Translations under genes and position numbers: made by a program
Part shown: positions 11,051 to 22,737 of the stretch, in pieces
Numbering within the stretch: position 1 is the stretch's first letter
How the letters are laid out: each line of letters begins with the position of its first letter
The notes under the pieces: model-generated
What the model was told of the DNA's origin: nothing
Database searches by the model: none
The model's input: the letters and a program-made list of their open reading frames with translations, nothing else
Assembly: GCA_020064725.1 (NCBI GenBank)
Contig: JAGTWJ010000010.1
Span: forward strand, 1,612,001-1,676,000
DNA length: 64,000 bases
From: Drechslerella dactyloides
Lineage: Eukaryota > Ascomycota > Orbiliomycetes > Orbiliales > Orbiliaceae
Direction: 5' to 3'

Positions 11051-13959
11051 TCAACCGACAAAGGCCGCCAGAACATTGCCCACGGTGCCCAGCCAGGTTC
11101 GCCCGCCGCTGTCGTCCTCCTGCCCCTCCTGGCCGTCCGCCTTGCTCTTAGAATCTCCTCCTCCTCCCCCTTTCGTCTTGGGCTTTCGCCTCTCGACTTC
11201 CGTGCTGAACCAAAACTCGTCCCGCGGGAACCGATGCTTCACCCCGGTCGAGTCCGGGTCCGCCAGTTTGGCCTCGTCGCCAAACACCTGCTCGCTCTCG
11301 AACGGGTGCATCGAGCTCATGAATAGCCATTCCTCGTCATCCGGTACCGGTACCGACGGGTCTTGAGATATCTCGTCCGTTGCGTCTTCATCCAACTCTT
11401 CGTTCTCGTCATCCCCTCCTTCGCCATTCTCTGTCTTCCACCATTTCCCCGTCATATATAAGTGCTTGGCGACGCGGCCCTTCAGGTCCTCCTCCCCTAG
11501 CTTGCCCCTCTTGAACATCTCCACGCCGAACCACCGCCATGGCTTCATCTTCACTCGGCCAGACTTGACCACCAGATCCCACGCCGTACGCCCGTTCCTA
11601 TCCCTGATCGCGCCGTCCGCACCACATTCCACAAGCGCCTGTAGCAGGTCCTGGTCGCAAAATGGCCCAACCGCCGCCCAGTGCAGGACCGTGAAACCCT
11701 GCGGATCGATGGCATTGATATCCGCGCCCCGAGAGATGAGATACTCCACGTTGCCCTTCCAGATCTTGTGCTTCTTCTGGAACTGTGCGACTTTCGAGTT
11801 CTCCGACTTGCGTGGTGTATTATACTTGACGGACCGCCGGACGTTGTTGTGTAGGATTGTTCGGCCGTAATCAGTGCGCATGTTCACGTCGCCAGGAACA
11901 CCAGCCTCGATCAACCGCCGCATCGTGGCGATGTAGCCAGCTCTAACGGCCGCGTAGAACGCCGGTGATGCGTACGAGATCGGTAGAGGGACCTTCCCAT
12001 CGAGCTTTAGCTCATATTTCTCCGGCAGGGCGTTCCGCGCAGCACCTTCACTGAGAAGAAAGTCGATCACGACAGGATTGTCGTGGCCATAGGTACATGC
12101 CGAGACGAGTGGCGAGTTGCCGACGATGTCCGGGTCGTCGATGGACGTGAAGTTTGATACGGACGAGTAGACGCTAGTCAGTATCTTTTTTGTCATCTGA
12201 GGGTCTATATTGATGTATTGGGTCGTCACGGCGGAGTGCATGACGGTCGCCTTGCCCCGGAAGATATCGGCGCGAGTGTCAAGCAGCAGCGAGAAGATTT
12301 TGAGGCAGGTATTGACTTGGTAGTGTTTCAGGTTCAGATTGAAGAGGAGGTTGAAGAGCGTGCTGCCGCGGTGGTCTTCGGTCTCTGGGTCGGCGCCCAG
12401 CTCGAGGAGGTACTGGCAGGCGTCGAAGCGACGGCAGCGCACCGCTTCCTAGTATTCGTCAGTTGGATGTTACAAATATGAGATTGCATGCGTAGACTGG
12501 GCTCACCGCGAGTAGCGTCCTCCCCGTGCTTTCGTGGACGGCGTTCAGCAAGAACCCATTGGCGCCTAATGCGTCCCGTAGCTTGCCAAATTCCCCACGC
12601 CGGAGGTACTTGAGCGCTGGCTCGTCAGATTTGAAGATAGCAGGCGTCGTGAACTGCATCCCGAAACCGTCGACACGCTTGATGAACGCGAACGCCGCAG
12701 CCTTGCTGTACAGCCACGGCGCGGGGGTAAACATCATCTTGTAGCGACTCGCAGACTTGTTCTTCGATAGTGCAACGCCTTTGGTCTTCTCTTCGTCGCG
12801 CTGATGATGGGTCGTGAAGATCGATATACGGCCAAAGGGTGTCTCCCAGGCCCAGTCTTTCGCCGTTGTGCTGTACCCGTCTGACTCCGTCGCGGTATCC
12901 GTAGGCGTATAGGCCGGCGGTGGCTCTCGGAAGCCTTCCGAGGAATCCGTGTAGGCATGCTTTAGGGAAAAGTCCTGGTTGATAGTCTTCTGTATTATTT
13001 CCCGGGCGAGCGGGTCAACAGCGTGTGTGACTTCTTCCGTTGCAATAGCATCAGAGGAACCGGACGTTTCGAACTTTTCGAGCAGTTGGAGCAGCAGTTT
13101 CTGGGTTTCCTGCTCCCTGACTCGCTGGGCGTCCTCGAGCTTTTGCAGACGTAGCTCGATCGCGGATGAAGTTCCTACCGCGTGGGCCTTGAGTTCGTGG
13201 ATATGTGTGGAACTCTTGCGTATGAGCGCCTGGATCTCGACGGTGTTCGTCTCAATCGTCCTAGTGACCGCCTGGGTATCTTTGATAGCTTGCTGCTGGT
13301 ACTCTGCCAATGATAGCACTTTCAACGAGGTTTTACTATTCGAGAGAAAGGGTATATCCGTTAGTACTGCCTGAGCTGCGTATAGCACGTAACTAGAACT
13401 CACTAAGCTGGGCGTACGAGTGTACCGTGTCCAGAGCCAGTCCCAGCTGCTGTATCGTCCGGCCGATGATATCGAGCAGCTCGCGCGTTTCCTTCTCTTT
13501 GAACGGCCACGTGAGCCGGCGCAGCTTCATCCGGAACTTGCTCTTCGCATCGACCGTGCTGGGAGCCTTCAGCTGGCTACCTATGCTCTTATCTTGAAGA
13601 CCAGCTCCAATTTTCGTTCCTTCATCCCCGGTGCCATCTTCCTGGGTATTCGTCTTGTCGTCGTCGACATCGTCGAGGAATGGACGGACGATTTTGCCAA
13701 TCCGCTCAAAGTTCCCTTTGCAATTGCTGACACACATTTCGATCACCTGTTTCTCGTGCGCGCCCACCGAGTCATCGCTGAGGACGGGGGAGAGGTCGGA
13801 GAGCATGTGGGATAGAATATCTGTGTTCGTCCGGATCTGGGACAGGGTCTCCGTTGAGGTTTTGACAGTGACGCTGAACTCATGCAGCGATTTCGTGAGA
13901 CTGGCAGCCAGACCGAGGAGGCCGACGGCCCCCGTAGCGATCGAGAATGGGTCCGCCAT
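11051..13959 (-). CDS. fungal STAND N-terminal domain plus ankyrin repeats
   Basis: Three exons, 13959-13418, 13335-12507 and 12448-11051, give 922 aa. Residues 1-180 match the fungal STAND N-terminal helical domain (start MADPFSIATGAVGLLGLAASL, a Helo-like fold). A coiled coil of roughly 80 residues follows (KTSLKVLSLAEYQQQ...). Next comes a module found in fungal ankyrin proteins (TPFGRISI ... TPAPWL ... GLG-like). At least five ankyrin-like units begin near residue 430 (GRTLLAEAV, NSPLVSACTYGH, SPAFYAAVRAGY, GRTILH, GFTVLHWAA). The end is acidic and low in complexity. NACHT or NB-ARC motifs are absent, so it is not a complete NLR. For intron 1, a donor TC|GTACGC is used; the stronger-looking GTGAGT 12 bases downstream would shift frame. 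Branch site TACTAAC is present. Confidence 0.8.
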
Positions 13960-14626
13960 TGCGGTCCTGCGTGCGGTTTGAGCCGACGGCTATCGAACGT
14001 TGGAGGACGGTAGAGAGCGTGAGGTGAGATTGCTGCGGGCGCACACGAAGGACGTTGGGTCCCTATTTATGTCAGGCAGCTTCGGCTCCTATACGAGCTA
14101 GTAAGCCGGACGAGATTGGCATGACAGACGGCGCTGTAAGTGAGGACGTGGCGAATGTTGAATTTGGGAATCAGATGTCAGATCCATCCGATGCTCATCG
14201 TATCGAAGACTTGGCACGCTAGCTGCTTGGAGATATCGATGCAACGCACGGAACTGTGGCGTTTTCTATGATGGTAACACCGAAATGGATATCAGATGAG
14301 AATGCAGGTGTAGGTTTAGCTAAGCTTGGAGATGGAGACTAGATGAGAGCACTGTCTTTCCATGATGATCTTCACATCTAAATAACCGATGGCTTTCTAT
14401 CTAGGAGGTCTACAAGAGAGATAATATAAGCAAGCATCAGAGACACCGACTCTCTCAAGTCAGATATACATAAGGCAAGCAGTGGAAGAATTGATTAATA
14501 CCAGAACTTGTAGTGTTCAAAACATACATAGTTTGATAGCTGGAAGCATCACATTCATCCGGAATCATCTAGATACGCAACTCTAAACATCATGAAAATA
14601 AAATGATACCACCCCGGACAACAAAG
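13960..14626. other. promoter region of the STAND-ankyrin gene
   Basis: This is upstream of the minus-strand ankyrin gene and downstream of the tRNA terminator. No clear element is seen. Confidence 0.4.
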
Positions 14627-14633
14627 AAAAAAA
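14627..14633 (-). terminator. Pol III T7 terminator of the tRNA gene
   Basis: Seven consecutive T on the minus strand begin 8 bases after the tRNA acceptor stem. This is the normal RNA polymerase III stop and supports the tRNA being a transcribed gene. Confidence 0.75.
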
Positions 14634-14640
14634 GACGCTC

Positions 14641-14815
14641 GGCCACGGTATGACTCGAACATACGTCTCTCACTCTTCCAACAGTCGGAAGGTGCTGTCG
14701 GAGCCCACTCGTGGTATTAACACGAGAGTGCGGGGTAACGGGGCCCCGTCCCGCCGCTGGCCGCGCAGACACGACTGGCGCGGAGTGAGCGTTCTACCAA
14801 CTGAACTACGTGGCC
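14641..14815 (-). tRNA. tRNA with a roughly 100-nt intron, isotype unsure
   Basis: On the minus strand GGCCACG pairs with CGTGGCC (acceptor). GTTC pairs with GAAC around AGTTGGTA (a D-arm with A14, G18, G19 and A21), and GTATG pairs with CATAC around TTCGAGT (T-arm). CTCAC can pair with GTGAG as the anticodon stem. Between the two halves of the anticodon loop lie about 100 extra bases, so the gene is 175 bp instead of about 73. Standard numbering gives loop TCCGCG, that is C at position 33 and anticodon CGC (Ala); a one-base shift gives U33 and CCG (Arg). The intron contains strong internal stems, including GCGCGG complementary to the loop. A T7 terminator follows. A pseudogene remains possible. 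Confidence 0.75.
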
Positions 14816-15633
14816 TATTTTTCAATACCTAAAGATCCAGTAGGTAGCTATTGAAGCAGCAGACCCTCGAAACTGACTCAGCCAGGCAGTTTCCAGCATA
14901 CTGAATATTTCCTTTCACTCCTGGTGTATGCCCCGTTTATTCCCCGACAAATTGACAGTGACTGTTTGACTTAGGAGATACGGAGTGGTGAAGCGTCAAA
15001 AAGCTCCCCCAGACTTCCTAAGGTTACACGAGGCACAGAGGACATCTGATAGCAGTAGAATTGGACTCAGTTCACCGATTCTATTCCTACTCAATCGATC
15101 TGATTAGATCTAACCTTAGCGTATCATAAGGCAGACTCTGCTACAACTTCTGCCTGTGTTAACTCTTTCTCAGACATATTCCGTCCAGATATCTATAAAA
15201 GAGCTAGCTGCTCAGCACGAACTACCAACTTTCTGTTAGTTTGACACTCCAGCCAGCCAAGACCCGCCTCGGGGCTAGGATCCATTTTCTGGCGTCAAAA
15301 TCCAACACCTGCGCGTGTTGATCGCGATTTGCGTGCGGGCTTGCCTATCAGCAATGTTGCGCAGCCTCGGAGTCAGAAATGCTCCAAAACCTCGAACATG
15401 AATACAAACTAGTCAAATTTTCCAGCGAGTGAACCGATCCACCTACAGAGGCACTTTACATTACTCGCACTCTCGCAGACCGTCAGCCAGACAGCTAGCT
15501 CCAACCGTATGTTCCATCCGATAACGACGTCACGACACACTACCATCATTACATTGCATATAAAGGCCACTGAGCCAAATTAACAGCTCCAGGAATCGCT
15601 ATATATCACTAGAGACTGTCGGGCTTACTCAGG
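14816..15633. other. intergenic, no gene seen
   Basis: Upstream of the next plus-strand gene. A TATAAAAG-like box lies near 15195 (CTATAAAAGAGC), far from the ATG, and TATATATC occurs near 15601. Neither can be assigned with confidence. Confidence 0.35.
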
Positions 15634-17339
15634 ATGTTCCGAAATCGTAACTCTCCCTCTCGCCTAACTCTGTCCGAACGCGATATACCCCTGCGGAAGA
15701 ACGATAAGGAGAATCCGCGAGATTTCTCGAAGAGGACGCCCAGCGGCACCGTTATCAAGGGGACGCATGACGATCCATTCCTCCCACCTCTGCCATATCC
15801 TGTCCAGACTTATTCCACCTGCAGTCCTCGACAGGATGGCAGGGTTGTCTTCGGGATCAGTTGGAGTATCGAGGATGACAACGGACTGGACAAACTTCCT
15901 CGGTGAGTATACACCCTTAACTCATAGCGTTTGATCAGTCAAGTTACAGATATCTACAGGAACTTCATATAGCTTACTGATTTGGTGATTCCATAAATCC
16001 GATGTGAAGGATGCATCTGCCGTCTCCGACAAAGAACAGTCCCATGAAGGTCATCTTCTCCGATATCGCCCCAGTATCTCTCATTCGGCATTCAGCTATC
16101 ATGAAGCACTATACGGCTCCTCTCTCTAAAGGTTCTCCCTCTGTAATCAAGGAAGACGATCAAACCCTTACCATCGGCCTCTATATCCCCATGACCTCCG
16201 GCTTCTTCAAGTTCACCGGCACCTCTATTCTACCTTACCGCCTCAGCCGAGAATTCCCATCCGACCCATTCTACGTCTCTACCGAACTCAAAAACTTCCA
16301 AGACAATCACGACTCCCCACGTCTTGAAGAAACACTGATACCACTACCACTTGACGTCCTCGGCGTCTGCACGCTCCCTATAGTCATGCCCATGAATAAC
16401 AGAGTCACTTTCACAATGCAGTTCCTTGTTGTCGAAAACATCTTCCCGCTGGACGGGCCTGGCTCGCACGACATCGACATGGCAATCGACGTCGCAGCGG
16501 TAGGCTCCGGTGCATTCTGGACACATCCTATGGGCGTCACTCCCGTCGTGGAGCGGGGTAAACCAAGACTGCATCTGAGTGACAGCGGCATGATCGAGTT
16601 GATCACCGCGGGCGTTCTCAAGGATATCGACGGCACCGAGCGATTTGGCAAAGTGGGTGTTGCGGTGTGGTTTGGCAGGAACAGCATCTTTAATCAGAGC
16701 GCGACGGTAGACGTGGATCTCGGACATGCGCAGTACGCCATGATGAATGCGGAGGATGACATCGTGCAACTGGTGGCTTTGACGTTTGCGCTGGAGAAAG
16801 TGGGGGATATGTTTTCGAAACTAGGTGTCGTCACAACGGGTGTCAACGTTGCGATGCCGTCAAAGGAAGTTGTGAGGCTTATGGGGAAAGTAGGTGAACA
16901 GAGGAATGTACCGACGAAGCCTGGCTGGGGCTGGCTTAACATTATTGAGTTCTTGAGACGACTGAAGTACAAAATCGCAGCCGAGTACCTGGATTTACAG
17001 CGATGGGAGCAGCTGGACGAGGTGGTCGAACTCGCCCGAGAAGGTCCCAAGCAGAAAAATGATTCTGAGATGGTCTATAAGGCCGAGGAAGTCTGGATAG
17101 CTAGTAAGCTGGCGGAGAAGAAAATTTGCAAATGGGTCGGTCATGGGTTACGGGTAGGAGAGAAATTGCTGAAGGATCTAGAAGGGGTTGGGAGGTGGGA
17201 TGAGAATAAGAAGTCGGTTCATGAGATTGTGGAAGCTGGTTGGAGGGTGAGAGGGTATCCGCCCTTCTTGGACATTGGCAAGATGAGAAAGAGGCTTGAG
17301 GATGCGGTTCCCGGAGTTTGTGAGAACACTGCTTTTTGA
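15634..17339 (+). CDS. unknown protein with possible degenerate RNase H-like region
   Basis: Two exons, 15634-15902 and 16010-17339, give 532 aa. The donor is GTGAGT and the acceptor GTGAAG is chosen because it keeps the frame. No established domain is obvious. Residues about 303-420 show an order of motifs like fungal ribonuclease H: VAVWFGRNSIFN (compare the xVWFGxNxxxN strand), then a VQLVALTFALE helix (where RNase H has an xAELxAVxxALE helix), VVTTGVNV (where the TDS aspartate would be), and a WGWLNIIEFLRRLK segment. If this is right, the catalytic acidic residues are lost and the protein is not a nuclease. The N-terminal half (LYIPMTSGFFKF, LPYRLSREFPSD) is unrecognised. The fold call is inference. 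The gene itself is well supported by its length and codon pattern. Confidence 0.65.
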
Positions 17340-20300
17340 GAGGAATCCTACAACTAATTAATTGCTCCGTATATATCGAGCTCTAGCAGAAGCCCGACCT
17401 TAGGAGTAGATTCTATATATGGGTTTAAGCATACGGCAGTGACTTTAACTACGGCTTGATCTGAGATGCTTGATTCGAAGCTCGACATTCTACAATTGCT
17501 AAATAGGCTAAATCATTATTCAAGTTATATCGCGACTTTTAATCATTTATCGTCCGCGTAAACTAGCGCTCGTAGTTGTTGGGTTTTGCGCATCTATATC
17601 CGTTACAATCAACAGTCTCGACACTAGCGCTATAGCAAAGCCTGGCAACGTACATTCAACATCCAGGTCTCCACTATAGAACTGATATATCTATGCCCTG
17701 TATAGTCTAGTATTAAGAAGCTCCGCGTTGACGGCTCTGCACTAGCCTCGGTGTGGACTCTAACATTTCAAAATTTATGTCGTGTAAATTTGATCTGACA
17801 GCAAATTGAGACATGCTGCAACGCCGGTTTAACCCGCTAGACTATAGTACGTCAGTCTGACTCGCGATACAAGCGAATTCAGGATGTCCACAATTTACCT
17901 AATACCCTCCCCAGGCCCCATAACTACTTGAGCCGAACGAATCTATCGAGCTAATAGATACCCATCGCTTATAAACGTTATATACCGCCATGTCGCCATA
18001 TTCTGACAAGGTTGTGGGAGAATATGTTGTATGTTGGAATCGGTGCTCCTGTGGCCGCACCCGAAAGCGTGCTGTTGTGGTAACAGGATTCGTCGGTATA
18101 TCCATCCATATGCATGAAGAAAATCTAACTTCTCGGCTCTAATCCCCTCCGAGTAGATCTTAGGTTTTGTGTCGATCGCTACCGGCCAGAACATTTCGAA
18201 TAGTTGTGGCATGGCACTCACCGGTATCGTCATCGCCACTACTGACGTCGACACCGCCCCCTCTATGCTCGAATCACCCATTTGGTTACGAATACTTGGC
18301 TTAGCTCAGGACGCGTTAGTATCGTTGGGACCAACTTCTAGCGTGAGCAATGTGTACATGTCTCTATGCCTCAAATTTCACCTTAAAGATCCTGCGTCAT
18401 ACGAGATAAGTGTAAGACCCAGGCGACTTGCACCCCACATATATCAGAAACTACATGGGCCTGGATAAATCCTAGGCTAGGGATATTTTGCAGGCTTTCG
18501 CATCATCTAAGCGACTCCATGATTCGCCATTGCAACCGCCATGACGATGACATGAGCTAGTCTGCTTAACCGCAACAATTCTTCTGTTCATCCTGTCGGA
18601 TAGCTAAGCAATTGCAAGGTGAGGCATTTTGCCTTGGGAACCCCTTGTAGAAATACTATTGTCCACAATTCGTACTGTTGGACAAAAGAAACTAAACCTT
18701 CGCCAGGATTATCGATTCTTCCATCATGTTCCTTAATATAATTATCGACTATATTGTGATATCACGGTAGGTTTTAACAATCCAAAGTGTTCAAGAGTTA
18801 GGCGATCTGATCTCTGGGTACCCGCGGAGCTCTCCAGCATGTAAGATATTCTTCTCCTATGGTTAATCTAACGTAGCACTATCAAGTCTGGAGGAATAAC
18901 TCTGTTGCAACCGTTGGGTAATTGAAAATTTATATGAAACTATTTTGGCTGCGTTGTCGACGTCTGTATCGATAGACCTGTGTACGCTGTTTATGTACAG
19001 GGTTGCGATCGATCGGTACTGCAATACTGATCTCGCAAAGCATGGAAACCAAACTAAAAGGAACAACAATATATAGAGACTACAAGGTCTCACAAACTAA
19101 TGTTGTTACAAGTTTATAGGGCTACTTGTATTTGTCTGCTTGTAGGAGCTCAACGGCACAGATAGAAGTAGTGCGAAAATGCTTGTATACGGCTTTACCA
19201 AGCGACGTTATACCTCGTAGCTCCTCGAGAGATTATCGAACTCTCGTCTTTACTCAGGCCATTTCTTTGACCAACAAATTCGGAACACGCCTAAGCTTTA
19301 TTCGCTAAGCTCCTCGACAGAGATCAGGATACCGTGGAGAGATTTACGGCATGCGCCTCAGAGCTTCTCCACCGATATCCATCTCTAACCATCCATGTCC
19401 CGAAGGGTGGATAGTTCTGCGGCCCGATACGTTGGAAGAGCTAAGCCTCAAACACCATCCCTTCGGGTCAACGTCATCATAATTATATGATAGGCCTCCA
19501 CGTCTCGACGGTTTACATTCAGTTGCATGTAGCCAAGAATTTCAGCTAGAACCTATCAAATCGTTCATAAGCGGATACAGGGCACGGCTTCCTACATGCA
19601 AGCATATAACTGCACGGCCGAGCTTGCAGCTCCATAGCGCCTGGTATCGAGGCTGCCTGCTACTTTCGACATTGCATGCTTGCAGATTGGGTATCGTCGG
19701 AACGTCCCCCAAACACAATTGGGCCCCCCCGAAACTGCTGCTATAGCAACTTTGTCCGAATGTACCTTTTCCACCGCCAAATCCGCAGCGAAACAACAGT
19801 ACTGTAGTGTTGACTTCAGGCAGACCATTATGATATATATTGTGAGATCATATATAAATCTGTCCCGTAAACCAGTGATACTTTGATCGGCGAAGCCCGG
19901 ACCGGCATATGCTATATATATGAAGCATTCACGTGCGCAAGCCTCTCCAATTGGCCAGCTTATAACTCTGCAAGTACGTAAATACTTATATATTTGCCCC
20001 GTACTATGTAATATACCGTCGGCAGCCTAGCGCTCATGCAGATGGCACGATGCGAATCGTCGCGTCGGGTATTCAACATACATGTTTGTTCAGTATATCA
20101 AGATTTGTTCTATAGCATTACCCGCGTTATTAATTTGAAAGCCACTTGAATCGAAGGAAAATAATATATTTTATCCACACCAAAAATAGGCACCGATTAA
20201 TATCTGTCTGCGTGCGGACCTGCATGCGTTTCGGTCGAGATCCTGCCACCTGGTTGAGTGGGATCTATTATTTATCCGACAAGAGTATTAATGGATGTAC

Positions 20301-22737
20301 TATATTGCTTAGACCGGCTGGGGAGAGTGAATTGCACATCTCGTTTATATCATTGGAACAGCAGCTACGTACGTGTGTAAAACTCTCAGAATACGCATCA
20401 CAAAATTGATGACCGAAAATAAATGTCTGAGCGAGCATGTATTCGAAAGCCGACATGTTGGTGCCCAAGAGAAGCGAAAGCACCGCCTCAATACGCGGCA
20501 CTGTTTCCGACACTAAAAACGCGGAACGATAAGAAACAGTTATCACAGTGCATGTGCCTGGAATATTATCATTCAGGCCGGGTTAGCAGCATTCTAAGCA
20601 GCTAGGCGGTATTTGGAAGGCAACGGTAAAACCTGCCACGTGGGAATAAACGTTTTTAAAAGAAGAACGGCTCTGAAACTGTCATCGCGCGACTATGAAA
20701 CTTGACGGCGAGAAGATAAAATGCAAGAAGACAACCAAAAAGCCAGAAACTTTTCAAAATTGCACGAAGTGACGCAAAACCAAAGCAAATCGGCAGGTAC
20801 AAATAGAAGATATGCGTAGGTATAAACCAGTCGCCTGGTTGTCTATAAATGTCCTACATTAGCTTTCGCCGAGGCGTCGGGGTGTGGCTCTTGGATCGGT
20901 CGGACCTCATGCGAGCATGGAGCCTCGCGCACGGTCGCGCTCTTCGAGCTTACTGTGCCCCCGCTGTGATCAAGAAGGCTCAGGGGCGTCTGTTCGCCTT
21001 GAACTACGAAAGAATGAAGACAAACAAGATAAACACGCTTACGAACATTCCCCTTTCTGAATTGGCGAGGTACACTCGAAAACAAGTAGGAGTCGGATCT
21101 GCCCTCGCGGTCCATCCCGAATCGACCCGGGGTGCGATCTCGAACCTGCCTTCTGGTCGCTGAAGTGATTTTCTTTTCTTTTCTGGTCCTAAGTGTGGAT
21201 CCACGCTGAATGCAATCCTGCTGTTTTATGCATGCAGGGGCGCTGTCAACGTTTTGGAAATGAATATTTAGCAGCGTTAGCGTGGCATAATGTCATAACC
21301 ATAAGTCCCAATTTCGTAGAGAACTGCAGGAGCACCATCGCAGACAGTTACAGAAACCGGCTTTCCAGGACATCAGTAACGCATGTCAAATGCAAAGACC
21401 ATGGGGATGGTTGTTTGTGATAGCAGGTTAACTTGTTTCCTTAGTCACTTAGCTAATTAGCATGGCGTTCTATTGCAATTTCTCGATAACCTCGAGCTCC
21501 ACTGTGACACTTCAGCTCCATTGCTAGGACGAACCTGGCTGCTGCATTTGCCTGGCGAGCCGAACCTGGTTGAGATGGCGTGGCTGTCAATTGTCAAGCA
21601 AAGACAGGGACGACGCCACAAAAGCCTATCTCGGATCGATGAAATATTGCGTTGGTCGAACATTGATATATCACCCCTTCCAGCCCTTCCGGCTCGGCCT
21701 TCGGACTGCGCAATTCGTTTCCTCTGCACGACATACGACGACGCCAAAAATTTTCTACTCCTTTCAGCCCTTTCGTTTCTGTTGTATATTTTAATAATAT
21801 CAAGCTTGGGCCAGCGATACCACACCGACTGGACTATTCGAATTGACGGCGCTGGTGTTGTCGCCCAGCTGAGTTTCCTGTGTAACTCGAATTCCTCAAC
21901 ACCGGGCTAAGCCATAACTTTGTGTCGGAGCGGTAGAATTTCGAATCTGACCGTTGACTTGGACGAGGGCAGCTGCAGTCCGCCTTTGAACCTGGATTAT
22001 CCGACCGGCTTTGTCCAGAAACTCCGGCCCATGCTCGTATGATCATCTCAAGACCGTTTGTCCCGTCTTAATTTCGAAACCTGGATTGCCTCAACGAACA
22101 TCGGGCCATTCCGCAAGTCCCTCGGGTTCGCAACTGAGAGCTCCAGAATTTTCATGTTACTGATTCCCATAAACACTCGCTTGTACGCATTTCGCACCCA
22201 ATATCTATACACCATTGTCTCTCGCCTGATCTATTAAAGAGCATTGCGGTGTTGCGCGCGCGCTTTAACGGTAGAGCCTTGTTTCGCAGAGTCCCTTTTT
22301 TAATACTCGCCTTTGGATTCGACTCAAGACCAACAGTCAAGCTTGTCAGTCTAACGGCAACCCTACATCCAACCTGGAAAGCAACTGGACCGGGCTATTA
22401 CAGGAACGCATGAAATTCAAAACCAGCGCGGCCTCCAACATTGCCTTTAAGTAATCGTTGGGACGCGGCGCTCTGACAACGAGACACGGACCGTCACGTA
22501 TACATATAGACAACATTTCGCAAACAGAATTTGAAAACCTGGTTGAGGCTCAGCCCTATAAGCACCCCCCTCTTATCATCCGTAGTATATATTGGTTTCT
22601 CACCTACGCTCTCAAAATAAACGGACGGCTGGAGTTTCGAAAACTTTTTATCTTCTGGAATAACCTATCATCTCAACCTCATCTGATAGTTGGATACGAA
22701 AACGCCAAGCCTCGTGGAGCGACCAGAAACCTCATGA
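17340..22737. other. 5.4-kb gene-poor, stop-rich stretch
   Basis: No frame in this long stretch looks like a conserved protein on either strand. It is rich in TATA and TAT runs and dense in stops. A 9-bp inverted repeat CCCGAAGGG / CCCTTCGGG lies near 19399-19468. The 21.5-22.6 kb part has several scattered AACCTGG words but no ordered repeat. It may be decayed or subtle repeat DNA. Confidence 0.5.

Noticed and set aside
13401..13417. GTGAGT donor at the end of exon 1 of the STAND-ankyrin gene
   Set aside because: It looks stronger than the chosen donor, but splicing to the only good acceptor gives a stop after four codons.
17943..18281. Minus-strand frame of 112 aa with a second overlapping frame, possibly two exons
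   Set aside because: No domain, no good splice pair and no homologous pattern, so it was left out as unsupported.
21520..22550. Several AACCTGG words, some as GAACCTGG or AACCTGGTTGAG
   Set aside because: Spacing and orientation are irregular and the word is short, so chance cannot be excluded.
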